Source: Vibrio bivalvicida (GTDB taxonomy: Bacteria > Pseudomonadota > Gammaproteobacteria > Enterobacterales > Vibrionaceae). Taken from it: a stretch of DNA of 64,000 nucleotides. The notes under the pieces were generated by a model, which did no database searches, was not told where the DNA came from, and was given only the letters and a program-made list of their open reading frames with translations. A program made the translations under genes and the position numbers. This document shows, one piece after another, positions 1 to 8,475 of the stretch. The stretch's first letter is position 1; each line of letters starts with the position of its first letter. The stretch is from contig NZ_LLEI02000021.1 in the NCBI RefSeq assembly GCF_001399455.2, forward strand, positions 310,001 to 374,000, in the 5' to 3' direction.

Positions 1-97
1 TGCCAAGCACTCGCTTCTGAATTGAAGCCCAAATATCCATGATCACCGTCGCGCCGATACCAACCCAAATCGCTTGTAGCCAAATTGATACTGCCAT
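1..97 (-). CDS. DUF2938-type membrane protein, N-terminal fragment
   Basis: Only the first 32 codons lie inside the window. They read MAVSIWLQAIWVGIGATVIM and then a DIWA..KR stretch, which matches my memory of the start of DUF2938 membrane proteins of unknown function. The ATG has a GGGAAAA Shine-Dalgarno-like stretch before it. The gene is divergent from the MerR regulator at 187-576, and the promoter between them points toward this gene, so it is probably the regulator's target. The rest of the gene lies outside the window. Confidence 0.6.
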   Translation of the reverse strand, partial: MAVSIWLQAIWVGIGATVIMDIWASIQKRVLG

Positions 98-144
98 TTC
101 GTTTTCCCTGTTGTAATTCGTTTTTAACCTGTTAGTTTTGAATC

Positions 145-175
145 ATGTTACAACTTGAAGTTAACTTTAAGTCAA
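145..175 (-). promoter_or_regulatory. MerR-type promoter with 19-bp spacer and dyad operator
   Basis: Read on the minus strand, TTGACT (170-175) and TAACAT (145-150) are separated by exactly 19 bp, the over-long spacing typical of MerR-activated promoters. The spacer carries the near-perfect dyad CTTAAAGTTAACTTCAAG (154-171). It points at the DUF2938 gene, and the adjacent divergent gene encodes a MerR protein, so activation of that gene plus autoregulation is the natural inference. Using the ATG at 145 as the MerR start would put coding sequence over this operator. Confidence 0.7.
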
Positions 176-186
176 CGGGAATATTT

Positions 187-576
187 ATGGATATTGCAGT
201 CGTTTCTAAAGAGTCAGGTTTGGCGCCGTCCACTTTAAGGTATTATGAAAAGATTGGGCTGATTCGTTCGATTGGAAGAAATGGCTTACGTCGACAATAC
301 TCACCTAATATTTTGAATAAATTAAATATTATTTCACTGGGTCGGGCTGCGGGGTTATCGCTAGAAGAGATCGCATCCATGTTTGATGTCGACGATGAAC
401 TAGCCATTAACCGAAATTTGCTTACCCAAAAAGTGGAAGAAATTGATGAGCAAATCAAGAGGCTGGCAATAGTACGTGATAACCTCAACCATGTCGCGAA
501 CTGCCCTCAACCCTCTCATCTCGAGTGCCTATCTTTCCAAAAACTGATGAAATCAGCTAAGCGATATTTGCCGTAA
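187..576 (+). CDS. MerR-family transcriptional regulator
   Basis: A 129-residue regulator. Residues 1-70 form the MerR winged helix, with the family hallmark KESGLAPSTLRYYEKIGLI near the N-terminus. A dimerising helix follows (about 73-100), then a short tail with Cys106 and Cys114 in an NCPQPSHLEC context that recurs in MerR-like proteins. The start at 187 is preferred over the in-frame ATG at 145, because the latter lies in the divergent promoter and would add 14 non-homologous residues. The inducer is unknown; the two tail cysteines could bind metal or sense thiols, but that is inference. The likely target is the divergent DUF2938 gene. Confidence 0.85.
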   Translation: MDIAVVSKESGLAPSTLRYYEKIGLIRSIGRNGLRRQYSPNILNKLNIISLGRAAGLSLEEIASMFDVDDELAINRNLLTQKVEEIDEQIKRLAIVRDNLNHVANCPQPSHLECLSFQKLMKSAKRYLP

Positions 577-685
577 AGTGTGAATGGCGATAATGAAACG
601 TCGAGATACCAGATGATAGTAATGGGTATGTTGACAAGAATTTATTGTCGCTGATTTCCATCGAGTATTCTAATGTCAAAGCTCG

Positions 686-1174
686 CTAGCGAGCTCTCTT
701 CAGTACGCTTCGAAGTCGGTCGATTGTATGTTGGCTGAATACCTTGATGCCATTTCTCTCCAATAAAGCAGTCGTTACTCCAGATCCAGTAATTTTTGTG
801 CCACTGAATGTTCCATCGTAAATCTTGGAGCTACCGCAAGAAGGGCTGCCCTCGGCCAGTACTGCATACTTTATTTGCTGTTGCTGGCATATTTTCAAAG
901 CATTTTCAGCGCCGACTACGAATTGAGCAGTGACATCAATACCATCATCTCCAACAACATTGGCGGAGCCACTAAGCACATCAATCCCTTCTCCGAAGAT
1001 GATTTCAGCTGGGGCTCTTGGAGTAGAAAGACCTGCCGATACTTCAGGGCAAAAGATTACGAGATCTACATTTGATTGGAGCCAATGGAAATCGGATTCA
1101 GGTATGGATAAACAACTGGCGTTGTACCGAACTTTATTGCCAACCAAACAGGAACTAACTAAAACTTTCTCCAA
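686..1174 (-). CDS. DUF523 family protein
   Basis: A 162-residue DUF523 protein of unknown biochemical function. The family signature is visible: SSCLVG with Cys9, RYNASC with Cys21, FCPEVSAGL with Cys42, TPR at 51-53, and EGSPSCGSS with Cys113. The length is normal for single-domain members. The start codon appears to be TTG at 1174, preceded by AAGGA at a suitable distance. It has no obvious operon partner; the next gene on the same strand (1188-1529) lies immediately upstream, 13 bp away, so the two may be co-transcribed. A 16-bp perfect palindrome overlaps the stop codon (680-695). Confidence 0.85.
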   Translation of the reverse strand: MEKVLVSSCLVGNKVRYNASCLSIPESDFHWLQSNVDLVIFCPEVSAGLSTPRAPAEIIFGEGIDVLSGSANVVGDDGIDVTAQFVVGAENALKICQQQQIKYAVLAEGSPSCGSSKIYDGTFSGTKITGSGVTTALLERNGIKVFSQHTIDRLRSVLKRAR

Positions 1175-1187
1175 CTGAGATTCCTTT

Positions 1188-1529
1188 TTATGTGCATATC
1201 TGCGCTTTATTGATTTGCAGCCAGAATGATTCTTGGCACTGATTTGTAAAGTGTTTTTTCTTGGGGGTTATGTTTAGAGCGCTCGGTTGCTCAGTGACTT
1301 CGTATGAAATCCAGCATTCCTCACAGACTGTATCCGAGTCATGATCTGACAGCTCTCGTTCGGTCAACTTTCTCACACCGACACCATTGTTAAATGTTAC
1401 GAGTAGTTCACTGTTTTCTATAAGTATTCCGTCTTCTTCGGTAGTCTGTTGCGTATGTACTCTCTCAATTATCGATAGGCCGTCAAGCTCTTCTTTCATT
1501 GCTGATACATACGTAAACAAATTATTCAT
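1188..1529 (-). CDS. hypothetical protein
   Basis: A 113-residue soluble acidic protein that I do not recognise. The start at 1529 (MNNLFTYVSAM) is favoured because GAGG lies 8 nt upstream; an in-frame ATG at 1568 would add 13 residues with no ribosome site. The middle holds a CEEC pair (VCEECWISYEV) and the end is basic with a further Cys. There is no signal peptide or membrane segment. It sits 13 bp upstream of the DUF523 gene on the same strand, so a two-gene transcript is possible. Confidence 0.55.
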   Translation of the reverse strand: MNNLFTYVSAMKEELDGLSIIERVHTQQTTEEDGILIENSELLVTFNNGVGVRKLTERELSDHDSDTVCEECWISYEVTEQPSALNITPKKKHFTNQCQESFWLQINKAQICT

Positions 1530-1656
1530 TACATCTGCCTCTTTGAAGCCATAATCGTCCAACCACAAAAACCAGTAAATTGATTGTCATCATCAACTTA
1601 GCTGAACAAAAAAAGCGGAGCGTTTGGAATCCGTTTAAACGTTTTGCAATTGCTAT

Positions 1657-2007
1657 TTACTTTAGACTTGCTTGAATTATTAACAGCTCAATTTCATTGC
1701 TCGAAGTGTTTACCAAACCATGTGTGCCAAAACGTTTGTTAACTATCATATCTCCTGAAGACACTTTTCTTTCCTTACCTTCGATGGTCATAGTGCCTTC
1801 ACCTTTCAAAATGATATACATTTCTTCATCGTCTCCATGAGTATGTTCGCCCATAGAGCTTCCCGGCGGCATAACGACACGAATAGCGAAATCCCACGCA
1901 CCGTCGAAATCTTTACGCTTGAATGCACGATAAATGTCTATTGAGCCTTCTCCGTCGTGGCTATTTTCATCCACTTCTTTTTCGCAAGTGTAAAAGTTAC
2001 GTATCAT
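1657..2007 (-). CDS. cupin-domain protein
   Basis: A 116-residue single-domain cupin. Motif 1 is visible as G(S)5-like PGSSMGEHTHGDDEEMY, with His55, His57 and Glu61 or Glu62 as likely metal ligands. Motif 2 contains GTHGL with His96. The length fits a small monocupin of the kind that binds a metal and a small ligand; the substrate cannot be predicted. An AAAGGA sequence precedes the ATG. The gene stands alone, with a terminator-like hairpin 140 bp upstream (2150-2181) separating it from the formate dehydrogenase gene. Confidence 0.8.
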   Translation of the reverse strand: MIRNFYTCEKEVDENSHDGEGSIDIYRAFKRKDFDGAWDFAIRVVMPPGSSMGEHTHGDDEEMYIILKGEGTMTIEGKERKVSSGDMIVNKRFGTHGLVNTSSNEIELLIIQASLK

Positions 2008-2149
2008 TTTTTCGAATTCCTTTCTGATTATTTTCCGTAAATTTGCAAAGCGCTAAAACTACTGTTGGGAGAGTATTTCTACTACAACTCGTAGTTAATA
2101 TTCACCAATCTATTTTATATCGTATCATGTTGGGGTTAGACGGATAAAC

Positions 2150-2181
2150 AAAAAGAGCCAACCTCTCAGTTGACTCTTTTT
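2150..2181 (-). terminator. intrinsic terminator after formate dehydrogenase
   Basis: A hairpin with arms AAAAAGAG and CTCTTTTT, one mismatch, then CAAC/GTTG and a 6-nt loop. On the minus strand it ends in a T-run, 20 bp beyond the stop of the formate dehydrogenase gene. The arms are A/T-flanked on both sides, so it could also work in the other direction. Confidence 0.8.
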
Positions 2182-2200
2182 CCCCATCTATAACAGCTAG

Positions 2201-5200
2201 TTAGGCATGGTTATCTGCGGTGCCTAGCGCTTCAACTCTCACAGCTGCGACCTTAAACTCTGGGATCTTAGCGTGTGGGTCGGTGGCTGTGGTGGTGAGC
2301 CTGTTTACTGGAGACTCGACAAAGTGGAAAGGAATAAAGATCACCCCTTTCTGGATTCGTTTGGTCACAAACGCATCGATCTCTATCTCTCCTCTTCGGG
2401 TCGAGACTTTCAACCTTTGACCATTTGAAATCCCCAACGCTTCGGCGTCTTGTACACTGATCATGGCTCTTGGCCCAGCAAGCTTGTCGAGCCCTTTGGT
2501 TTTACGAGTCATGGTTCCGGTGTGGAACTGTTCTAACACTCGGCCTGTGGTAAGCACGAGCGGGAACTCTTCATCAGGCAGTTCGGCTGCGTAGCGGAAT
2601 GGAACCCCAACCATTTGCCCTTTACCTCGAGTGAATTGGGTTTGGTGCATGATGCGTGTGCCGTTCGGGTTGTTCTTGTTGCTCGGCCACTGGACACCTT
2701 CTGGCGTAATGTTATCCCACTTAAGGCCCGCATATTGTGGCGTGACGCGGGTGATTTCCGCTGTTATGTCAGCGACATTTTGATAGTGCCAGTCACTACC
2801 CATTGCATTGGCGATTTGTTGGATGATCCACCAGTCCTCTTTTGCTTCTCCTGGAGCGTTGACTGCGGCGTTGACTCGCTGCACGCGACGTTCTGTATTG
2901 GTGAAGTGACCAGATTTCTCGGCAAATGAGCATGAAGGTAAAACCACGTCTGCGTATTGGGCTGTCTCAGTTAAGAAGATGTCTTGCACCACTAAGAAGT
3001 CGAGCGTTTCTAATCCTTCAATTACATGGGCTTGGTTCGGATCACTCAATACTGGGTTCTCACCCATAATGTACAAGCCGCGCACATCACGTTGGCATGC
3101 GCCATCAATGATCTCGGTGAGTGTTAACCCGGGTTCTGCTGGCAGGTCGGGTGCGTTCCACTCAATAGAGAACTTCTGGCGTATCATTGGGTTATACACC
3201 TTCTGGTAGCCAGGGTAGTTGTTTGGCAGTGCACCCATATCACAGGCACCTTGAACATTAGATTGACCGCGTAATGGGTTGATGCCGCCACCTTCAATAC
3301 CAATGTTGCCGCACAAAAGCTGTAAGTTGGCGATTGAGCGAACGTTGTCGTGTCCCGTTGTATGCTGGGTAATGCCCATAGAGTAGTAAACGGCGGTACG
3401 TTTGGCGGTGCCTATGGTGCGTGCCATCGCAAAGATGTCTTCAGCGCTGACGCCAGTGACTAGCTCAACTTTATCCAAGGCGTAAGCAGGGGACATCACT
3501 TCTTGAAGTAGGGTATCGAAGCCATCCACACGCTCTTCTATGTACTCTTGATCGTACCAACCGTTTTTAATGATCTGCTGCATCACGCCGTTTAACAGCA
3601 TGACATCTGTCCCCGGTCTATGAGCGAGGTACAGCTCAGCATGGTCGACCATATCAATCCGTTTTGGATCAGCGACGATCAGTCGAGCGCCATGATGACG
3701 AATCGCCTGCTTGATATGCGAAGCGATGATCGGATGCGCAGACGTGGTGTCTGAGCCGATGATAAAGATAACATCCGAATGTTTGATGCTTGGGATGTCG
3801 TTGGTCATTGCACCACTGCCTAACGAGGCTTCAAGACCGGTTACGCTAGAGGCATGACATAGGCGCGCGCAGTGATCGACGTTGTTAGTGCCAAGCTCAC
3901 GACGGATAAACTTCTGGAATGCATAGTTATCTTCGTTGGTGGTTTTCGCTGACGAGAAACCTGCCAACGCATTGCCGCCGAAGTCTTGCTTAATCGCAGA
4001 GAACTTCTTCGCGACTAAATCGATCGCTTCTTGCCAAGTGGCGGGTTGTAACCAGCCATCTTTGCGGATGAGTGGTGTGGTAAGCCTTGAGTCATCATTG
4101 ATAAAGTCGAAACCAAAACGGCCTTTGACGCACAGCATGCCTTGGTTAACGGGAGATTCTGCCCCTTTAACGTAGCGGATTTGGTTGCTCGCCTCGTCGA
4201 CATGCATGGTGAGCTTGCAGCCAACCCCGCAATAAGTACAAATGGTATCGACTTGTTTAAGTTGTTCGCTGCGACCTTGAGAGCGATCTCGGCTATCGAC
4301 CATGGCGCCTGTCGGGCAGGCTTGCACACACGCTCCGCACTGCACACAGTTGGAGTCTCCCATTAGCAAACGACCATTTCTCGCTGAGCCAAAGTGCGGT
4401 CTATCATCGGGGCGAAGGGCAGGGCGTCCTTTCTCATCGTGAACAAAATTGAGAATGCCATGAACGGCTTGTTCGCTACATGCCTGAATACACTGACCAC
4501 AGCTGATACAGCGGTTAGCATCGAATTCGATAAACTGCGAACTACGGTCAACGCGGAACTTGTGTCTAGGATCTTTACTGCGCAGTGTTAACCAGTCTTG
4601 ATGAGATTTCACCTCTAGCGAAACTTTAAAATGCTGCTCGGCACCATATTCTGTTGAGTAGTCACGTAGATCACATTGGGTGTTGGCTTGGCAGCCACAT
4701 TCAAGGCAGCGCAGTGCTTCTTGAATGGCATCATCGTTATCGAAACCTAACTCGACTTCGGCAAAGCTCTGCTCACGTTGCTCTGGAGTGAGCTCGGGCA
4801 TAATGCTTCGCGCGACTTTCTCGATATGTTCGAAGTGAAGCGGATCAACTTGAGAGAGTTTCTTCTCTTTGCGCGAGTTGAACTCTGGCTTAGGCATATC
4901 TGTCATGTCGCCATTGAGGTATAAATCAATCGCTTTCGCAGCAATGCGGCCATCTCCCACAGCTTCTACTGCGGTAGCAGGGCCGCGCCTGAAGTCACCA
5001 ATACTGAATATATTGCCTGTCCCCGTATGCATGGTGGCGTCATCTGTTTGCGCGGTATTCCAACGAGTCAATGGGATAGAAAGGGAGTCGTTATCCAGAA
5101 AGCTCAAATCCGGTTTTTGCGATACCGCGGCAATCACGGTATCAAACGCTTCAGTGAAGAACTCACCAGTGGCTTGTGGTCGGCGTCGTCCTGAAGAATC

Positions 5201-6412
5201 TGGATCACCTAGCGCCATTTTCTCTAACCGAACTGAACTGACACGACCATTTGAGTCGGCAATATTTTCGGCAGGATTGGTCAAGAATAAGAACTTCACA
5301 CCTTCGTGTTCGGCTTCTTCAATCTCGTAGTCTTCGGCGGGCATCTCTTCGCGAGTACGGCGATAAATCAGGGTGGTATCTGCTCCGGCTCGGCGTGCTG
5401 TTCGAGCGCAATCTATCGCCGTGTTACCTCCGCCTATCACTGCGACCTTTTTGCCAGTGGTGTAGTTTTGCTCAGTGACATAATCTTTGAGGTAATCCAC
5501 ACCTAGGTAGCAGCCATCTAAATCACTGCCAGGATAGTTCATCTCTACAGCGAGTGATGCACCGACAGCGAGACACACCGCGTCATAATCTTCGCTTAAT
5601 TGAGATAGGCTAAAATTCTCACCCAGCTTCTGATTCGTTTTCACCACCATACCGTTACGGCACATTAACTCGATCTCTTTGTCGAGAATCGCTTTAGGGA
5701 GTCGGTATTCGGGGATCCCATATCGAAGCCAGCCGCCGGCTTGAGGCATAGACTCGAACACCGTGACATCGTAACCTTCATTGGACAAGTAATAGCCTGC
5801 GGTTAGACCACCCGGCCCACTTCCGACAATCGCAATGGAAAGATTTTTGGCTGGTTTTTTCTCCGGTACATAAGATTCTTGTGCCGCAAGGTCAGCATCA
5901 GCAGCGTGACGTTTAAGTTGTCGAATGGCTATCGACTCATCAACCAGTGAACGGCGACATTCACTCTCACAGAATGCAGGGCAAACACGCCCAATTGAAA
6001 GCGGCATTGGCAGTGTCTTCTTGATTACTTCAATCGCTTTTTGATGATCGTTTTGTGCGATGAAATATAAGTAAGACTGAATATCGACACCCGCAGGGCA
6101 AGCGGTTTTGCATGGCGCTTCACAATCGGCGTAGTGATCTTGCATGATCCGGTTGAGTGCTTGCTTACGGTGGGCGCTGAGTTGTTCTGATTGGGTAATG
6201 ACATTTAACTCAGAATAGACTTCTAATTCACATGCACGCTCTGTTCCGCCACTTTCTACTTCGACGACACATAAGTCACAAGGGACTTTTTGGTCTGATT
6301 TGTTCAGGCCACATAGTGAGGGGATATCTACACCACACACTTTGGCCGCTTCTAGAAGGGTCGAGCCTTGCTCAACAATTCGGTACTTTCCGTCTATTAC
6401 GATTTCAATCAT
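2201..6412 (-). CDS. formate dehydrogenase alpha subunit fused to GltD-like NAD(P)/flavin module
   Basis: A 1403-residue cytoplasmic iron-sulphur molybdoenzyme predicted to oxidise formate and pass electrons to NAD(P). Domains in order: a [2Fe-2S] ferredoxin-like domain (about 1-85, Cys in SLC and PCDLC); a GltD-type cysteine-rich domain (CEAPCKTACP, CPAFCESECRR); a FAD Rossmann fold (VGSGPGGLTAG) and an NAD(P) Rossmann fold (IGGGNTAID); two [4Fe-4S] motifs (CISCGQCIQAC, CVQCGACVQAC); the molybdopterin N-domain cluster (CTYCGVGCK); and the molybdopterin catalytic and C-terminal domains. The Mo ligand is Cys852 in HCARLCHASS, where E. coli FdhF has selenocysteine. The start at 6412 follows a GGGGG stretch; an upstream ATG at 6442 is less likely. 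It is divergent from napGH. Confidence 0.85.
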   Translation of the reverse strand: MIEIVIDGKYRIVEQGSTLLEAAKVCGVDIPSLCGLNKSDQKVPCDLCVVEVESGGTERACELEVYSELNVITQSEQLSAHRKQALNRIMQDHYADCEAPCKTACPAGVDIQSYLYFIAQNDHQKAIEVIKKTLPMPLSIGRVCPAFCESECRRSLVDESIAIRQLKRHAADADLAAQESYVPEKKPAKNLSIAIVGSGPGGLTAGYYLSNEGYDVTVFESMPQAGGWLRYGIPEYRLPKAILDKEIELMCRNGMVVKTNQKLGENFSLSQLSEDYDAVCLAVGASLAVEMNYPGSDLDGCYLGVDYLKDYVTEQNYTTGKKVAVIGGGNTAIDCARTARRAGADTTLIYRRTREEMPAEDYEIEEAEHEGVKFLFLTNPAENIADSNGRVSSVRLEKMALGDPDSSGRRRPQATGEFFTEAFDTVIAAVSQKPDLSFLDNDSLSIPLTRWNTAQTDDATMHTGTGNIFSIGDFRRGPATAVEAVGDGRIAAKAIDLYLNGDMTDMPKPEFNSRKEKKLSQVDPLHFEHIEKVARSIMPELTPEQREQSFAEVELGFDNDDAIQEALRCLECGCQANTQCDLRDYSTEYGAEQHFKVSLEVKSHQDWLTLRSKDPRHKFRVDRSSQFIEFDANRCISCGQCIQACSEQAVHGILNFVHDEKGRPALRPDDRPHFGSARNGRLLMGDSNCVQCGACVQACPTGAMVDSRDRSQGRSEQLKQVDTICTYCGVGCKLTMHVDEASNQIRYVKGAESPVNQGMLCVKGRFGFDFINDDSRLTTPLIRKDGWLQPATWQEAIDLVAKKFSAIKQDFGGNALAGFSSAKTTNEDNYAFQKFIRRELGTNNVDHCARLCHASSVTGLEASLGSGAMTNDIPSIKHSDVIFIIGSDTTSAHPIIASHIKQAIRHHGARLIVADPKRIDMVDHAELYLAHRPGTDVMLLNGVMQQIIKNGWYDQEYIEERVDGFDTLLQEVMSPAYALDKVELVTGVSAEDIFAMARTIGTAKRTAVYYSMGITQHTTGHDNVRSIANLQLLCGNIGIEGGGINPLRGQSNVQGACDMGALPNNYPGYQKVYNPMIRQKFSIEWNAPDLPAEPGLTLTEIIDGACQRDVRGLYIMGENPVLSDPNQAHVIEGLETLDFLVVQDIFLTETAQYADVVLPSCSFAEKSGHFTNTERRVQRVNAAVNAPGEAKEDWWIIQQIANAMGSDWHYQNVADITAEITRVTPQYAGLKWDNITPEGVQWPSNKNNPNGTRIMHQTQFTRGKGQMVGVPFRYAAELPDEEFPLVLTTGRVLEQFHTGTMTRKTKGLDKLAGPRAMISVQDAEALGISNGQRLKVSTRRGEIEIDAFVTKRIQKGVIFIPFHFVESPVNRLTTTATDPHAKIPEFKVAAVRVEALGTADNHA

Positions 6413-6573
6413 AAGACCCCCGCAGCAAAAATATAGCCACACATTCTATAAGGATAATATGTCGCAAGGAAAGTTCGTGTGACAAAAAACTCAATCTTTA
6501 GATATTTGTTGGATAAGGTGAGCTGTGCTTTCCCTGCAATTTTTCAATATGGGCGCTTTATCACTGCGGTTTG

Positions 6574-6587
6574 TTGATAAGCATCAA
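6574..6587. promoter_or_regulatory. FNR-type anaerobic box
   Basis: TTGATAAGCATCAA is an exact match to the FNR consensus TTGAT-N4-ATCAA. It lies 162 bp from the formate dehydrogenase start and 142 bp from the napG start, so it could serve either divergent promoter. Both gene products are anaerobic redox proteins, which supports the call. Confidence 0.8.
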
Positions 6588-6600
6588 TTGAAGTTTGATA

Positions 6601-6616
6601 CACCTCTTTAGAGGTA
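6601..6616. promoter_or_regulatory. NarP/NarL-type 7-2-7 site
   Basis: CACCTCT-TT-AGAGGTA fits the 7-2-7 inverted heptamer consensus (TACYYMT-N2-AKRRGTA) at 13 of 14 positions; only the first base differs. It lies 13 bp from the FNR box, a common pairing in nitrate- and nitrite-controlled promoters. Confidence 0.65.
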
Positions 6617-6682
6617 TGTATCTCGATCTCATTGCTCGCAAAAATAACCGCAATTTTACTATGGTTGCTATGCTTAAGTAGG

Positions 6683-6706
6683 TTGTAAGTCACCTTACAA
6701 TGTAAG
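6683..6706. promoter_or_regulatory. overlapping dyads upstream of napG
   Basis: TTGTAAG-TCAC-CTTACAA (6683-6700) is a perfect 7-4-7 inverted repeat. Its right arm also forms a second palindrome, CTTACA-A-TGTAAG (6694-6706). The element ends 22 bp before the napG ATG. It may be an operator or a 5' untranslated hairpin; the sequence does not decide which. Confidence 0.45.
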
Positions 6707-6728
6707 CGAAGGCGAGAGGTATTGGGTC

Positions 6729-7490
6729 ATGAGTTCGTCTAATTCAAAGCTATCAGAGAGTCGACGCCGGTTCTTACGCGATGCCGCACGAACGGCCGCA
6801 GGGGTCGGAGTCGCTGCGACAGTATTGGGACTTCAGTCGACGCAAAGTCAGGCAAGAAACGGAGAAGGTGTGCCCGTTCGACCACCGGGAGCGCTCCCTA
6901 AAGGGGAATTTGAAGCCGCATGTACTCGCTGCGGTCTATGTGTTCAGGCCTGCCCTTATGATACCTTGAAATTGGCAACGCTACTCTCTTCTGTTGAATC
7001 AGGAACGCCTTACTTTAATGCGCGCAAAATTCCATGCGAGATGTGTGAAGACATCCCTTGTGTGCCTGCTTGTCCAACCGGAGCACTTGACCCTAATCTG
7101 ACCAATATCGATGATGCTCGCATGGGTACCGCGGTCTTGATTGACCATGAAAGCTGCCTTAACTGGCAAGGTTTGCGCTGCGATGTCTGTTATCGCGTTT
7201 GCCCGCTGGTCGATGAAGCAATAACCCTTGAGCATATTCGTAATGAACGAACGGGCTATCACGCGAAGCTCATTCCAACCGTTCATTCGGACAAATGTAC
7301 AGGTTGTGGCAAATGTGAGCAGGCTTGTGTGACCGAAGTTGCCGCAATTAAGATCATTCCAACAGAGCTCGCGAAAGGCAAGATGGGAGCTCACTACCAA
7401 TTGGGTTGGGAAGAGGTAACCAAGTCACTGGAAAATAGCGCGCCGGAAGTGCCTGTAGAAGCGTTAGAAACGCTAGGAGGTAAGCTCTAA
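6729..7490 (+). CDS. napG: ferredoxin-type protein NapG
   Basis: A 253-residue periplasmic ferredoxin of the MauM/NapG family. It begins with a Tat signal (SRRRFLRD followed by a hydrophobic run and an Ala-rich stretch ending near residue 40). Four [4Fe-4S] motifs follow: [32 protein letters not shown] and [11 protein letters not shown]. NapG normally works with NapH to pass electrons from quinol to the periplasmic nitrate reductase. Here the pair stands apart from napA and napB, so the electron acceptor is not visible. Its stop overlaps the napH start (TAATG), showing tight coupling. Confidence 0.9.
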   Translation: MSSSNSKLSESRRRFLRDAARTAAGVGVAATVLGLQSTQSQARNGEGVPVRPPGALPKGEFEAACTRCGLCVQACPYDTLKLATLLSSVESGTPYFNARKIPCEMCEDIPCVPACPTGALDPNLTNIDDARMGTAVLIDHESCLNWQGLRCDVCYRVCPLVDEAITLEHIRNERTGYHAKLIPTVHSDKCTGCGKCEQACVTEVAAIKIIPTELAKGKMGAHYQLGWEEVTKSLENSAPEVPVEALETLGGKL

Positions 7491-8344
7491 TGGCTAAGAA
7501 TCTAGCGAAAGATGCAGGAAAAGACGCAATCCGAGAACTCGGCTGGTGGAAGGCTCATCGCTTCTTGCTGCTGCGCCGTGTATGTCAGCTCAGCATCATT
7601 GCGTTGTTCATGGCAGGGCCAACCTTAGGTGTACTAAAGGGCAACCTATCGTCTAGCAATCTGTTTGATGTCATTCCGTTTAGTGATCCATTAATTGTTC
7701 TTCAAACACTCGCAGCAGGGCATATGCCTGAACTCACCGCTTTGATTGGCTTCGCCATTGTGGTGGTATTTTATGCTGTAGTGAGCCCGCGTGCTTTTTG
7801 CGGCTGGGTTTGCCCACTTAATATCGTTACCGACTTCGCCGCTTGGCTGAGAAGAAAGCTCAATTTAAAGGCGAGCTACCGTTGGTCATCTAAACTTCGT
7901 TACTGGTTGATTCCAGTACTACTTATTGGCAGCGCAATTTCGGGAAGCGTGCTTTGGGCGTGGATTGATCCGGTTGCCACCCTTCATCGTGGATTGGTGT
8001 TTGGAATGGGGGCTGGCTGGATACTGATTGTTATGGTCTTCTTGCTAGACTTGCTGCTTGTTGAACACGGCTGGTGCGGTCACTTATGCCCGCTAGGTGC
8101 AACCTACGGTGTGATTGGTTCAAAGAGCTTACTTCGTGTTTCAGCAGTGCGTCGTGAAGACTGCACCAAATGCATGGATTGCTACAATGTTTGCCCAGAG
8201 CCAGAGATTTTGCGTCAACCGCTAAAAGAAGGTGACCGACGAGTCATGAGCCAAGACTGTATGAGCTGCGGACGTTGCATTGATGTGTGTGCAGAAAAGG
8301 TCTTCGAGTTCAAAAACCGTATTTCGGTTCAGCAAGTCGATTAA
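7490..8344 (+). CDS. napH: quinol dehydrogenase ferredoxin subunit NapH
   Basis: A 284-residue inner-membrane iron-sulphur protein of the NapH family. Four hydrophobic segments are visible (around residues 25-45, 70-95, 130-155 and 165-190). The two conserved membrane-face motifs CGWVCPLN and CGHLCPLG are present, and two C-terminal [4Fe-4S] motifs follow (CTKCMDCYNVC and CMSCGRCIDVC). NapH takes electrons from quinol and passes them to NapG. The ATG overlaps the napG stop codon by one base. A strong terminator follows 14 bp after the stop, so napGH is a complete two-gene operon. Confidence 0.9.
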   Translation: MAKNLAKDAGKDAIRELGWWKAHRFLLLRRVCQLSIIALFMAGPTLGVLKGNLSSSNLFDVIPFSDPLIVLQTLAAGHMPELTALIGFAIVVVFYAVVSPRAFCGWVCPLNIVTDFAAWLRRKLNLKASYRWSSKLRYWLIPVLLIGSAISGSVLWAWIDPVATLHRGLVFGMGAGWILIVMVFLLDLLLVEHGWCGHLCPLGATYGVIGSKSLLRVSAVRREDCTKCMDCYNVCPEPEILRQPLKEGDRRVMSQDCMSCGRCIDVCAEKVFEFKNRISVQQVD

Positions 8345-8357
8345 TTACAATTCGAGA

Positions 8358-8407
8358 TAAAGAGATGAACAAGCTTATGTGTGCGGTTGATCATCTCTTT
8401 ATTTTTT
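8358..8407 (+). terminator. intrinsic terminator after napGH
   Basis: An 11-bp stem, TAAAGAGATGA pairing with TCATCTCTTTA, encloses a 22-nt loop and is followed by six T residues. It closes the napGH operon. Confidence 0.8.
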
Positions 8408-8412
8408 AGTGC

Positions 8413-8442
8413 TTGAAGTTTGAACAAAGATTACCCTATACT
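8413..8442 (+). promoter_or_regulatory. sigma-70 promoter for the ABC-F leader
   Basis: TTGAAG (8413-8418), an 18-bp spacer and TATACT (8437-8442) form a good sigma-70-type promoter. Transcription would start near 8449, giving a leader of about 210 nt before the ABC-F start codon and putting the small upstream ORF close to the 5' end. Confidence 0.6.
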
Positions 8443-8475
8443 CCCGCCATCACTTCTTTAGGAGATTACGCCAAT

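Noticed and set aside
680..695. Perfect 16-bp palindrome AGCTCGCTAGCGAGCT at the end of the DUF523 gene
   Set aside because: It can form only a tight hairpin, has no T-run, and is partly coding; termination is possible but not supported.
875..1178. Plus-strand open frames opposite the DUF523 gene
   Set aside because: They are antisense to a clearly conserved protein and lack ribosome sites.
3857..3859. Selenocysteine in the formate dehydrogenase active site
   Set aside because: The codon is TGT (Cys) and not TGA, so this is the cysteine form of the enzyme.
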